A stretch of 10,141 bases of DNA from Allosediminivita sp964397775. GTDB lineage: Bacteria; Pseudomonadota; Alphaproteobacteria; Rhodobacterales; Rhodobacteraceae. The notes under the pieces were generated by a model. It saw nothing but the letters and a program-made list of their open reading frames with translations, searched no databases and was not told the origin of the DNA. Of this stretch, positions 1 through 6,346 are shown piece after piece. How positions within the stretch are numbered: position 1 is the first letter of the stretch; each line of letters opens with the position of its first letter. The translations under genes were made by a program, and so were the position numbers. The stretch lies in NCBI GenBank assembly GCA_964397775.1, contig CAYNKL010000152.1:1-10141 (forward strand), read 5' to 3'.

Positions 1-131
1 TGTTGCTGGCTGTTCTGGTAGGCACCGCCCCAGCTGACAAGCGTCATGCTGTCGGCCATTTCCTGTGCGGCGACTGCACCGGCGGACACGGTCAGCGCCG
101 TGGTGGCCAGAAGCGTCTTGGTGAGTTTCAT
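1..131 (-). CDS. ABC transporter periplasmic substrate-binding protein, N-terminus only (polyamine/SBP_bac_8 type)
   Basis: Only the first 43 codons are in the window; the gene runs off the left edge. The product begins with a typical Sec signal peptide: basic MKLTK, a hydrophobic core TLLATTALTVSAGAV, and likely cleavage after AVAA, before Gln23. The mature start contains TLVSWGGAYQNSQQ. A 'sWGGaY' segment soon after the signal peptide is usual for periplasmic binding proteins of the spermidine/putrescine (PotD/PotF) and related SBP_bac_8 families. An AGGGAG ribosome binding site lies 6 bases before the ATG at 129-131. It is downstream of, and in the same direction as, the ATPase gene at 256-1362, so the two very probably belong to one importer operon; the permease genes would lie further left. 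Family is inferred from a short N-terminus, so the substrate cannot be stated. Confidence 0.8.
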   Translation of the reverse strand, partial: MKLTKTLLATTALTVSAGAVAAQEMADSMTLVSWGGAYQNSQQ

Positions 132-148
132 GTGTTGCTCCCTAAGTT

Positions 149-180
149 GCCCGTTTGACTTGGGGTACCGGATCACGGGC
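149..180 (-). other. Inverted repeat just upstream of the binding-protein start
   Basis: GCCCGT (149-154) and ACGGGC (175-180) are perfect 6-bp arms separated by 20 bases. The hairpin lies on the transcript between the ATPase and binding-protein genes and ends 8 bases before the AGGGAG ribosome binding site. There is no T-run, so it is not an intrinsic terminator. It may be an mRNA processing or stability element, or chance. Confidence 0.35.
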
Positions 181-208
181 GTCTTTTGTCCGGCACCGCT
201 TTGGATCG

Positions 209-240
209 CGCAGCCCGTCCATCCCCTGGCGGGCTGTGCG
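209..240 (-). other. Intercistronic hairpin after the ATPase gene
   Basis: CGCA+GCCCG (209-217) pairs with CGGGC+TGCG (230-240, with a 2-base TG bulge), giving 9 G/C-rich pairs round a 12-base loop, 15 bases after the ATPase stop codon. In the minus-strand transcript no T-tract follows, so it is unlikely to terminate. Stable hairpins between ABC transporter cistrons are known to protect or end the upstream message and raise binding-protein expression relative to the ATPase. That role is inference here. Confidence 0.4.
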
Positions 241-255
241 ACACTTCGGATCGGA

Positions 256-1362
256 TCAGGACGCGTCGAGCGCGCGACAGTCCTCGGCCATCCAGCCGAT
301 CTCGATCTGGCTGCCGGGTGTGAGGCGCACCTGATCGGGCGCGTTACGCGTCTTGATGACGAAATCGTCGTTGCCGGCCACCCGCAGGCGGGTCCGGAAA
401 ATATCGCCCATGTAGATGAACTCGAGCACCTCGGCCTTGAGCGTGAGGGCGCCCTCCTGCATCCGTTCCTTGTTGAACTCGACGCGTTCGGGGCGGATCG
501 ACACGCGGGTGCGGTCGCCGGCCTTCTCGACGTTCACGGGCTTGGCCTCGATCTTCTGGCCATCGTCGAGCTGCACCACGCAGCGGTCGTTGCCGCTCAT
601 CTCGAGCACCTTGCCCTCGAGCGTGTTGTTCTCGCCGATGAACTGGGCGACGAAGCTGTTCTGAGGCTCCTCGTAAAGCCGGTCCGGCGCGTCGAGCTGC
701 TGGATGCGGCCGTCGTCGAAGACGGCGACACGGTCCGACATGGTCAGCGCTTCGGTCTGGTCGTGGGTCACGTAGACCGTGGTGATGCCCAGCTGGTGCG
801 CGAGGTTGGTGATCTCGAACTGCATGTGCTCGCGCAGCTGCTTGTCGAGCGCGCCCAGCGGTTCGTCCATCAGAACCAGCTCGGGCTCGAACACCAGCGC
901 GCGGGCGAGCGCGATCCGCTGCTGTTGGCCGCCCGAAAGCTGCGCGGGACGGCGGCCGCCGAAGGCACCCATCTGCACCATGTCGAGCGCGCGCTTGACC
1001 TTCTGTTCGCGGTCGGACTTGCCGATCTTGCGCACCTCGAGCGGGAACGACAGGTTCTCGGCCACGGTCATGTGCGGGAAGAGCGCGTAGTTCTGGAACA
1101 CCATCCCGATGCCGCGCTTGTGGGGCGAGATGTTGTTGATCGGCTGGCCGTCGAGCTTGATCTCGCCATGGGTGGCGGTCTCGAAGCCGGCGAGCATCAT
1201 CAGGCAGGTGGTCTTGCCGGAGCCGGAGGGCCCGAGCATCGTCAGAAACTCGCCCTTGGGCATCGAGAGGTTGAGGTCCTTCACGACCAGCGTTTCGCCA
1301 TCGTAGCTTTTCTGCACGCGTTCGAACGCGACAAAAGCGTCGTCAGTGCCCTGATCCAGCAA
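256..1362 (-). CDS. ABC transporter ATP-binding protein, spermidine/putrescine (PotA)-type importer
   Basis: A 368-residue ATPase that powers import of a small organic solute through the inner membrane with the neighbouring binding protein. All nucleotide-binding motifs are present: Walker A GPSGSGKTT (44-52), Q-loop Gln90 in VFQNYALFPHMTV, signature LSGGQQQR (142-149), Walker B LVLMDEP (162-168) and switch His200 in VTHDQTEA. The last ~100 residues form the TOBE domain usual for PotA/MalK-type ATPases (IRPERVEF). Start choice: the frame is open upstream to a TTG at 1593, but no ATG occurs before residue ~34 of this model (MPKGEF, too late). A TTG at 1360-1362 is preceded, 6 bases away, by AGGGAG and gives the normal family length (~360-370). 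It is therefore read from a TTG, and the leader upstream is long. The family call is certain; the substrate (polyamine, or the solute degraded by the divergent operon) is inference. Confidence 0.93.
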   Translation of the reverse strand: MLDQGTDDAFVAFERVQKSYDGETLVVKDLNLSMPKGEFLTMLGPSGSGKTTCLMMLAGFETATHGEIKLDGQPINNISPHKRGIGMVFQNYALFPHMTVAENLSFPLEVRKIGKSDREQKVKRALDMVQMGAFGGRRPAQLSGGQQQRIALARALVFEPELVLMDEPLGALDKQLREHMQFEITNLAHQLGITTVYVTHDQTEALTMSDRVAVFDDGRIQQLDAPDRLYEEPQNSFVAQFIGENNTLEGKVLEMSGNDRCVVQLDDGQKIEAKPVNVEKAGDRTRVSIRPERVEFNKERMQEGALTLKAEVLEFIYMGDIFRTRLRVAGNDDFVIKTRNAPDQVRLTPGSQIEIGWMAEDCRALDAS

Positions 1363-1656
1363 GAGCAACTCCCTGTTTTGTTGGCTGCGGATTTCTCTCC
1401 GCTTGTTGATCCGACTAAAGCGCGCATCCTCCGGCGTTGCAACTGCATCGACGGATTTCCCTTGTCGCAAAGGCGATTTACGGGACTTTGCGCAGTTTTG
1501 ATGCACCGCGCTCCGCCGTCTGCAGAGGCCGTTACCGGGCGTGCCATGTCGGGGCCTTGCCTGAATGGAAGCAGCTTCTGACAAACCGCGCAAGGCTCAA
1601 TGACGACCAGTCCCGCTAGGTAAGCGACCTTCGGGACGCGAAATGTACCGTTTTTA
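1363..1656 (-). other. Gene-free leader upstream of the ATPase
   Basis: About 290 bases between the proposed TTG start and the operator/promoter cluster near 1657. The ATPase reading frame stays open to 1593, but the translated extension (rich in Arg, Ser, Gln) does not look like part of an ABC ATPase and has no ATG. Apart from the hairpin at 1610-1637, I see no gene, repeat or terminator here. It is most simply a long 5' untranslated leader, or there is an unrecognised promoter nearer the gene. Confidence 0.5.
1610..1637 (-). other. Leader hairpin near the inferred 5' end of the ATPase transcript
   Basis: GTCCCG (1610-1615) pairs with CGGGAC (1632-1637). Inside it AGGT (1618-1621) pairs with ACCT (1627-1630) round a 5-base loop, giving 10 pairs with a small internal loop. 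If the minus-strand promoter proposed at 1642-1669 is right, this hairpin would sit at the very 5' end of the mRNA, where such stems protect from 5'-end-dependent decay. Alternatively it is a DNA-level inverted repeat upstream of the catabolic operon. Confidence 0.4.
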
Positions 1657-1669
1657 TTGTGCACAACAA
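1642..1669 (-). promoter_or_regulatory. Candidate promoter for the transporter operon (minus strand)
   Basis: Read on the minus strand: -35 TTGTTG (1669-1664), 16-bp spacer, -10 TACATT (1647-1642). The match to TTGACA/TATAAT is only 3/6 and 4/6. The attraction is placement: the palindrome TTGTGCACAA lies across the -35/spacer, so a bound repressor would block it. Low confidence without a mapped 5' end. Confidence 0.25.
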
Positions 1670-1680
1670 CACGGCATAAT
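1653..1680 (+). promoter_or_regulatory. Candidate promoter for the M24-M20-gntR operon (plus strand)
   Basis: -35 TTTATT (1653-1658), 16-bp spacer, -10 CATAAT (1675-1680; 5/6 match to TATAAT). The palindrome at 1657-1666 overlaps the -35 and spacer. A start near 1687 would leave a ~114-base leader that contains the second palindrome at 1754-1763. The -35 match is weak (3/6). Confidence 0.35.
1657..1666. promoter_or_regulatory. Operator-like palindrome 1 (TTGTGCACAA), probable GntR site
   Basis: A perfect 10-bp palindrome with arms TTGT/ACAA round GC. GntR regulators of the FadR/FCD subgroup commonly bind short palindromes of the form TnGTnnnACnA or TTGTnnACAA. The only regulator in the locus is such a protein (4151-4837), encoded at the end of the operon this site faces. 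A second copy with the same arms lies 97 bp downstream. Confidence 0.5.
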
Positions 1681-1753
1681 CAGGCGTGGTCGCGCCGGAT
1701 TTGCGGCTTACGTCCATTTTCAGCGTGTGGGTGTCGTTTTCCGGCATCCCCTG

Positions 1754-1763
1754 TTGTACACAA
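1754..1763. promoter_or_regulatory. Operator-like palindrome 2 (TTGTACACAA), probable GntR site
   Basis: Same arms as the site at 1657-1666 (TTGT/ACAA) with centre AC instead of GC. It lies 37 bases before the ATG of the M24 gene and 24 bases before its AAAGGAG ribosome binding site. Two sites centred 97 bp apart would allow looping, or separate control of the two divergent promoters. Confidence 0.5.
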
Positions 1764-1800
1764 GTGCCTAGCTGGCCCCGCAGCCCCAAAGGAGAAGCCC

Positions 1801-2997
1801 ATGCGTCAGCACCGTTTCCAGAAGGATCTACCCTTCTCCGAGGCCGAGTACCAACGCCGCTTGCGACAAACCCGTGCGGCGATGGACCGACGGGGGATCG
1901 AGGTCCTGCTGGTCACCGATCCGTCCAACATGGCATGGCTGACCGGCTATGACGGCTGGTCCTTCTACGTGCACCAGGGCGTGCTGGTCTTCCACGACCG
2001 CGATCCGGTCTGGTGGGGCCGCAACCAGGACACCAACGGCGCCGTGCGCACCGTCTGGATGAGCGACGATGACGTCTTCGGTTACGCCGACCCCTACGTG
2101 CAGAACACCGAGCTGCACCCGATGGAGGATCTGGCCTACCGCCTGAACGTCATGGGCTACGAGGCGCCGCGCCTGGGGGTCGAGCTCGAGAACTACTACT
2201 TCTCGGCCAAGGCCTATCTCGCGCTGCTCGAGAACATGCCCAAGGCCACAATCGTCGATGCCACGGCGCTGGTGAACTGGGAACGGGGCGTGAAGTCGCT
2301 CGAGGAGATCGACTTCATGCGCAAGGCCGCGCGGATCTCGGAAAAGATCGTCGACGGCCTGCTGGAACGGGTCGAGCCCGGCGTGCCCAAGAACGAGGTG
2401 GTGGCCGAGATCCAGCGCGACGCGCTGATCGGCACCGAAGAAGGCTGGGGCGACTACGCGGCCATCGTGCCGCTGCTGCCCTCGGGCTCGGACGCGGCAG
2501 CACCCCACCTGACATGGGATGGCGAGCCCTTCCGCAAGGGCGAGGCGACCTTCTTCGAAATCTCGGGCTGCTTCCGCCGCTACCACGCGCCATTCTGCCG
2601 GACGATCTTCCTCGGCGATCCGCCGGACATCTTCCGCTCGGCCGAGGCGGCGCTGGTCGAGGGGCTGGAGGCCGGCCTGAACGCCGCCCGCGCCGGAAAC
2701 CGCGCCTGCGACATCGCCCAGGCGCTGGCCGCCCCGCTGGAACGGGCGGGCATCGAACGCGGCGCGCGCTGCGGCTATCCCATCGGCCTCTCCTACCCGC
2801 CCGACTGGGGCGAGCGGACCATCTCGCTCCGGGCCGAGGACGAGACCGTACTGAAACCCGGCATGACCTTCCACTTCATGCCCGGCCTGTGGATGTCCGA
2901 CTGGGGGCTGGAAATCACCGAAAGCATCCTGATCAAGGACAGCGGCCCGGCGGAGTGCTTCTGCAACCGTCCCCGTCAGATGTACGTGAAGCAATGA
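1801..2997 (+). CDS. M24-fold hydrolase, ectoine hydrolase (EutD/DoeA)-like, without canonical metal ligands
   Basis: A 398-residue creatinase/prolidase-fold protein. The N-terminal creatinase-type domain (about 10-160) carries LLVTDPSNMAWLTGYDGW (36-53), FYVHQ and WWGRNQD. The C-terminal pita-bread domain (about 165-395) carries GVPKNEVVAEIQ, FFEISGCFRRYHAPFCRT, GYPIGLSYPPDWGERTISLR and PGMTFHFMPGLWMSDWGLEI. From memory these match the ectoine/hydroxyectoine hydrolases EutD/DoeA, also about 400 residues. By hand alignment none of the five M24 metal positions keeps its ligand: Glu253, Pro264, Tyr326, Met360 and Thr373 stand in for Asp, Asp, His, Glu, Glu. This fits the metal-independent creatinase/EutD branch rather than aminopeptidase P. 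EutD opens the ectoine ring to an N-acetyl-diaminobutyrate; here the substrate is inferred, because the neighbours differ from known ectoine clusters. The start ATG has AAAGGAG at 1788-1794; its frame is open upstream to 1657 but without a ribosome site. It is first of an operon and overlaps the next gene by ATGA. Confidence 0.9.
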   Translation: MRQHRFQKDLPFSEAEYQRRLRQTRAAMDRRGIEVLLVTDPSNMAWLTGYDGWSFYVHQGVLVFHDRDPVWWGRNQDTNGAVRTVWMSDDDVFGYADPYVQNTELHPMEDLAYRLNVMGYEAPRLGVELENYYFSAKAYLALLENMPKATIVDATALVNWERGVKSLEEIDFMRKAARISEKIVDGLLERVEPGVPKNEVVAEIQRDALIGTEEGWGDYAAIVPLLPSGSDAAAPHLTWDGEPFRKGEATFFEISGCFRRYHAPFCRTIFLGDPPDIFRSAEAALVEGLEAGLNAARAGNRACDIAQALAAPLERAGIERGARCGYPIGLSYPPDWGERTISLRAEDETVLKPGMTFHFMPGLWMSDWGLEITESILIKDSGPAECFCNRPRQMYVKQ

Positions 2998-4154
2998 CCC
3001 TGCAGGAGCGGACAGAGGCCATCCTGGCCGAGCTGATCGCCTTCCCGACCATCTCGGCCGACAGCAACCTCGACATGATGGCCTACATGCGCGGCTGGCT
3101 GGAACGCCACGGCGCGCGGGTGGAGCTGTTCCAGAACGAGGATGGCTCCAAGGCCAACCTCTTTGCCACCATCGGCCCCGACATCGAGGGCGGCGTGGTG
3201 CTGTCTGGCCATTCCGACGTGGTGCCGGTGGCCGATCAGGACTGGACCACCGATCCCTTCGCCGTGCGCGAGGCAGACGGGCTTCTGTATGGGCGCGGGT
3301 CCTGCGACATGAAGGGCTTCATCGCCTGCGCGCTCGCCATGGCCGAACCGCTGTCGAAGATGGACCTCAAGCGCCCGGTGCACTTCTGCTTCACCCACGA
3401 CGAAGAGGTCGGCTGTCTTGGCGCGCAGGCGCTAGTGCCGGAGCTGCAAAAGCGCGGCTACCGCCCCGCCACCGCCATCGTTGGCGAACCGACGATGATG
3501 CGCATCATCGAGGGCCACAAGGGCTGCTGCGAATACACCGCGCGCTTCACCGGCCTTGAAGGCCACGGATCGGCGCCGGATCGCGGCGTGAACGCCGTCT
3601 CCTACGCGGTGCGCTACGTCACGCGCCTGATGGAGATCGCGGAAGAGCTCAAGACCCGCGCGCCGGCAGGCTCCCGCTTCGATCCGCCGTGGACGACGGT
3701 CAACATCGGGCGGCTGTCGGGTGGCGTCGCGCACAACGTCATCCCCGGCCGTGCCGAGGTGGAATGGGAAATGCGCCCCATGCAGGCGGGCGACGCGGAT
3801 TTCGTGAAGCAGGCCATCGGCGCCTACGTGGACGGGACGCTGCTGCCCGCAATGCGCGCCGTGCACCCGCAGGCCGACATCGCGACCGAGGTGATCGGCG
3901 AGGTCACTTCGCTCGAACCCATGGAAGAGAACGCCGCCCGCGATCTGGTCGCGCGCCTGACCGGGCAGAACACCTGCGAGCTTGTGCCCTTCAACACCGA
4001 GGCGGGCCTGTTCCAGGGCATGGGGATGAGCGTCGTCGTCTGTGGGCCCGGCAGTATCGACCAGGCCCACAAGCCCGACGAGTTCATCGCCCGGGACCAG
4101 CTGTCGCAATGCCTCGACATGCTTCAGGGGCTGGCGGCATCGCTCGAGGCATGA
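2994..4154 (+). CDS. M20 family zinc deacetylase, acetylornithine deacetylase (ArgE)-like
   Basis: A 386-residue cytoplasmic enzyme expected to remove an acyl group from an N-acyl amino acid or diamine, with two zinc ions. The ligand and catalytic set is complete: His73 and Asp75 in SGHSDVVP, Asp105 in RGSCDMKG, catalytic Glu137 and ligand Glu138 in THDEEVG, Glu165 in GEPT, and His359 in QAHKPDE. The dimerisation domain (about 175-290) carries GLEGHGSAPDRGVNA and GGVAHNVIPGRAEVEWEMRP, typical of the ArgE subgroup. Length is normal for ArgE (380-390). The ATG overlaps the M24 stop codon (ATGA) and its own stop overlaps the regulator start in the same way, so translation of the three is coupled. 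Sitting with an EutD-like hydrolase, it is more likely a catabolic deacetylase for that enzyme's product than the arginine biosynthetic enzyme, although the sequence alone cannot separate these. Confidence 0.93.
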   Translation: MTLQERTEAILAELIAFPTISADSNLDMMAYMRGWLERHGARVELFQNEDGSKANLFATIGPDIEGGVVLSGHSDVVPVADQDWTTDPFAVREADGLLYGRGSCDMKGFIACALAMAEPLSKMDLKRPVHFCFTHDEEVGCLGAQALVPELQKRGYRPATAIVGEPTMMRIIEGHKGCCEYTARFTGLEGHGSAPDRGVNAVSYAVRYVTRLMEIAEELKTRAPAGSRFDPPWTTVNIGRLSGGVAHNVIPGRAEVEWEMRPMQAGDADFVKQAIGAYVDGTLLPAMRAVHPQADIATEVIGEVTSLEPMEENAARDLVARLTGQNTCELVPFNTEAGLFQGMGMSVVVCGPGSIDQAHKPDEFIARDQLSQCLDMLQGLAASLEA

Positions 4155-4837
4155 CCGGCGCGGCGGACCGGCACCTGAGGCTCTATACCGAGCTTCGGGC
4201 CCGGATCTGCCTGCTGGACTATCCCCCCGGCATGCGGCTTTCCGAGGAACAGCTGGCCGCCGAGTTCGGGATTTCCCGCACGCCGCTGCGCCGGGTGCTG
4301 GCCCGGCTCGAGGACGAGGGGCTGGTGCAGTCACGCCATGGCGTCGGCACGCTGGTCACCGAAATCGACCTGCGCGAGATGGCGCAGGTCTACGATCTGC
4401 GGATGGAACTGGCGCAGCTTGCCGGGACACTCTCGCCCGCCACGATGGACGCCGAGCGGCTGGCGCAGATGACCGGCTTTGTCGCCCGGGGCGAAGCACT
4501 GGCCGAGGCGCCGCAGGCCCGGTCGTTCGCGGCGCTCAACATCGACCACCACGGCTTCATGCTGACGCTCATCGACAACGCGGCGCTGCGCGAGGTCACC
4601 GACCGGCTGTTCTACCAGACCGCGCGGATCTGGCTGCAGTCGATCCCCCGAATGGACCTTCCCGACGAATGCGCGATCTTCGCGGACGAGCTGCGCCAGC
4701 TTCAGGGCGCGCTCGAAGCGGGCGACATGCAGGCCGCGGCACTGCTGCGCCGCGCCCATATCTCGATGAGCTTCAGGCGCCTCTCGGAAGCCGCCCCGCA
4801 AGGCTCTCCGGCACGATCAGCCGCGTCTCGGGCGTGA
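4151..4837 (+). CDS. GntR family transcriptional regulator, FadR/FCD subgroup
   Basis: A 228-residue ligand-responsive DNA-binding protein. The N-terminal winged helix (about 8-70) is classical: PPGMRLSEEQLAAEFGISRT, PLRRVLARLEDEGLV, HGVGTLV. Residues ~78-210 form the all-helical FCD effector domain (YDLRMELAQLAG, DHHGFMLTL, ALEAGDMQAAALLRRAHI). By hand alignment two of the three usual metal-site histidines remain (His134, His203) and the third position is Leu181, so ligand or metal binding may be altered. The start ATG overlaps the M20 stop codon. Being last gene of the operon, it likely controls that operon and itself, and probably the divergent transporter; the two TTGTnnACAA palindromes at 1657-1666 and 1754-1763 are the best operator candidates. 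The last ~22 codons overlap the opposing transpeptidase gene. Repressor rather than activator is family expectation, not seen. Confidence 0.92.
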   Translation: MTGAADRHLRLYTELRARICLLDYPPGMRLSEEQLAAEFGISRTPLRRVLARLEDEGLVQSRHGVGTLVTEIDLREMAQVYDLRMELAQLAGTLSPATMDAERLAQMTGFVARGEALAEAPQARSFAALNIDHHGFMLTLIDNAALREVTDRLFYQTARIWLQSIPRMDLPDECAIFADELRQLQGALEAGDMQAAALLRRAHISMSFRRLSEAAPQGSPARSAASRA

Positions 4838-5300
4838 TCCGCGCCGCGATCTCGCGCAGGTCGGACGGATCAAAAGCCACGCAGCCCGCCGTGGGATAGC
4901 CCGGGCGCCGCCAGCGGTGCAGGAAGATCGCCGAGCCGCCGCCGGGCTGCGCTTCGGGCCAGTTCCAGTCGGTGACGATCACCAGATCATAGAGCGGATC
5001 GGCGCGGCGCAGCGCCTCGTGGCTGGCGACGTAGGGCGCGCGCACCATGAGGTTGTAATCCTCGTGCTCGGGATCGTCGGACCACAGGTCCCCGGGCCGG
5101 ATCGGCACCGCCCAGCCGGCGGGCCTGGCGATCCGGTCGGGCCGGTAGAGCATGCCCACGATGTCATGCGCACCCACCGGCGTCGCGCCGTCGCCTTCGC
5201 GCTTGTCGGCGGTGATGCCGCCGCGTCCGACCACACAGGGCCAGAGGCGCCCGTCGAAGCGGACGCCCTGCCCAGTCAGGACAAGATCGCGCGCGTTCAT
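4773..5300 (-). CDS. L,D-transpeptidase family protein (YkuD domain)
   Basis: A 175-residue protein with the YkuD catalytic motif: His128 in FLHRWRRPGYP and nucleophile Cys140 in TAGCVAF, then DLREI. Upstream are VGRGG and DGATPVGAH, the usual substrate-groove strands of the small single-domain members. YkuD enzymes form or exchange peptidoglycan cross-links through a cysteine acyl-enzyme. No signal peptide is visible at this start (MNARDLVLTGQGV), which is common for this short alphaproteobacterial group but leaves its location and exact reaction uncertain. ATG at 5298-5300 overlaps the stop of the luciferase-like gene (ATGA); GAGGTGG lies just before it. Its 3' end runs 65 bp into the end of the GntR gene on the other strand. 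No intrinsic terminator follows in the window. Confidence 0.88.
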   Translation of the reverse strand: MNARDLVLTGQGVRFDGRLWPCVVGRGGITADKREGDGATPVGAHDIVGMLYRPDRIARPAGWAVPIRPGDLWSDDPEHEDYNLMVRAPYVASHEALRRADPLYDLVIVTDWNWPEAQPGGGSAIFLHRWRRPGYPTAGCVAFDPSDLREIAARITPETRLIVPESLAGRLPRGA

Positions 5301-6298
5301 GCCACCTCGGGAAGGTTCATCTCGCGCATGACCTCCGCGGCCAGTTCGAACGAGCGCAGCCGCTGCTCGTGGTGGAAGATCTGGCCGGTCAGGATCACCT
5401 CGTCGGGCTGGTAGCGGTCGATGATGGCGCGCAACTGATCAGCCACCTGGTCCCGCGTGCCCGTGGCGTTCACCTGCAGCGCCGCGTCGATCTGGTGCTG
5501 CGCACCCGCCGGGATCGCGGTCGAGATGTCGTCGACCGGCGCCGGCATCTTGCCGGGCTGGCCGGTGCGCAGCCGGTAGAAGGCCTGCTGCATGGTGGTG
5601 CGCATCTTGATCGCCTCGGCCTCGGTATCGGCGGCAAAGACGTTCACGGCGATCATGGCGTGGGGCTTGTCGAGCGTCTCCGACGGCTTGAAGTAGCGGC
5701 GGTAGACCTCGAGCGCCTGCTCCATCGCGGCGGGCGCGAAGTGCGAGGCGAAGGCATAGGGCAGCCCGAGCATCGCGGCGACCTGTGCCCCGTGCAGCGA
5801 GCTGCCCAGGATCCAGAGCGGCACATGCGTGCCCTCGCCCGGCAGCGCGCGCACCTGGCGGCCCGGCTGTTCGTCGCCCAGCAGGGCGCGCAGTTCGGCC
5901 ACTTCCTCGTGGAAGCGCTCGGCGCGCGCGTGATTGACGCCGAGCGCCTGCATCACGGCGGCGTCGCCGCCCGGCGCGCGGCCCAGGCCAAGATCGATGC
6001 GGTCGGGGTAAAGCGTCGCCAGCGTGCCAAAGGCCTCGGCCACGGCCAGCGGGGCGTGGTTGGGCAGCATGATGCCCCCTGCGCCCACACGCATGGCGCG
6101 GGTGTGGGCCGCGACCTGCCCCACCAGAACGGCGGTGGCGGCGCTGGCGATGCCGGGCATGTTGTGATGCTCGGCCAGCCAGTAGCGGTGATAGCCCCAA
6201 GCCTCGGCGTGGCGGGCGAGGTCCACGGTGTTGCGCAGCGACTCCGCCGGGGTCGAGCCCTCGGGCACCGGGGAAAGATCGAGAAGGGAATAATGCAT
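5297..6298 (-). CDS. Luciferase-like flavin-dependent monooxygenase (LLM class, MsnO8 family)
   Basis: A 333-residue TIM-barrel protein of the bacterial luciferase-like superfamily, expected to use FMNH2 and O2 on an unknown organic substrate in the cytoplasm. Family marks run in order: LLDLSPVPEGST (5-16), WGYHRYWLAEHHNMPGIAS (34-52), VGAGGIMLPNHAPLAVAE (71-88), PDRIDLGLGRAPGGD (98-112) and LWILGSS in mid-protein. These are the signature of the MsnO8/YhbW type, as is the length. The ATG at 6296-6298 has AAAGGAG five bases upstream. It lies 48 bp after ribA in the same direction and overlaps the transpeptidase gene, so the three may be co-transcribed. The pairing of a flavin-pathway gene with a flavin-using enzyme is suggestive only. 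Confidence 0.92.
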   Translation of the reverse strand: MHYSLLDLSPVPEGSTPAESLRNTVDLARHAEAWGYHRYWLAEHHNMPGIASAATAVLVGQVAAHTRAMRVGAGGIMLPNHAPLAVAEAFGTLATLYPDRIDLGLGRAPGGDAAVMQALGVNHARAERFHEEVAELRALLGDEQPGRQVRALPGEGTHVPLWILGSSLHGAQVAAMLGLPYAFASHFAPAAMEQALEVYRRYFKPSETLDKPHAMIAVNVFAADTEAEAIKMRTTMQQAFYRLRTGQPGKMPAPVDDISTAIPAGAQHQIDAALQVNATGTRDQVADQLRAIIDRYQPDEVILTGQIFHHEQRLRSFELAAEVMREMNLPEVA

Positions 6299-6346
6299 GA
6301 GAGCTCCTTTCGTTCGATACCTATGCGCGCGGCGCCGCGGCGCAAG

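Noticed and set aside
46..1581. Plus-strand open frame of 511 codons
   Set aside because: It is antisense to the ABC ATPase, whose motifs are unmistakable. Its translation is His/Leu/Asp-rich, as expected from the complement of a high-GC gene, and has no family signature.
1363..1593. N-terminal extension of the ATPase to the TTG at 1593
   Set aside because: The extra 77 residues do not resemble the ABC ATPase family, there is no ribosome site at 1593, and the TTG at 1362 with AGGGAG gives the normal length.
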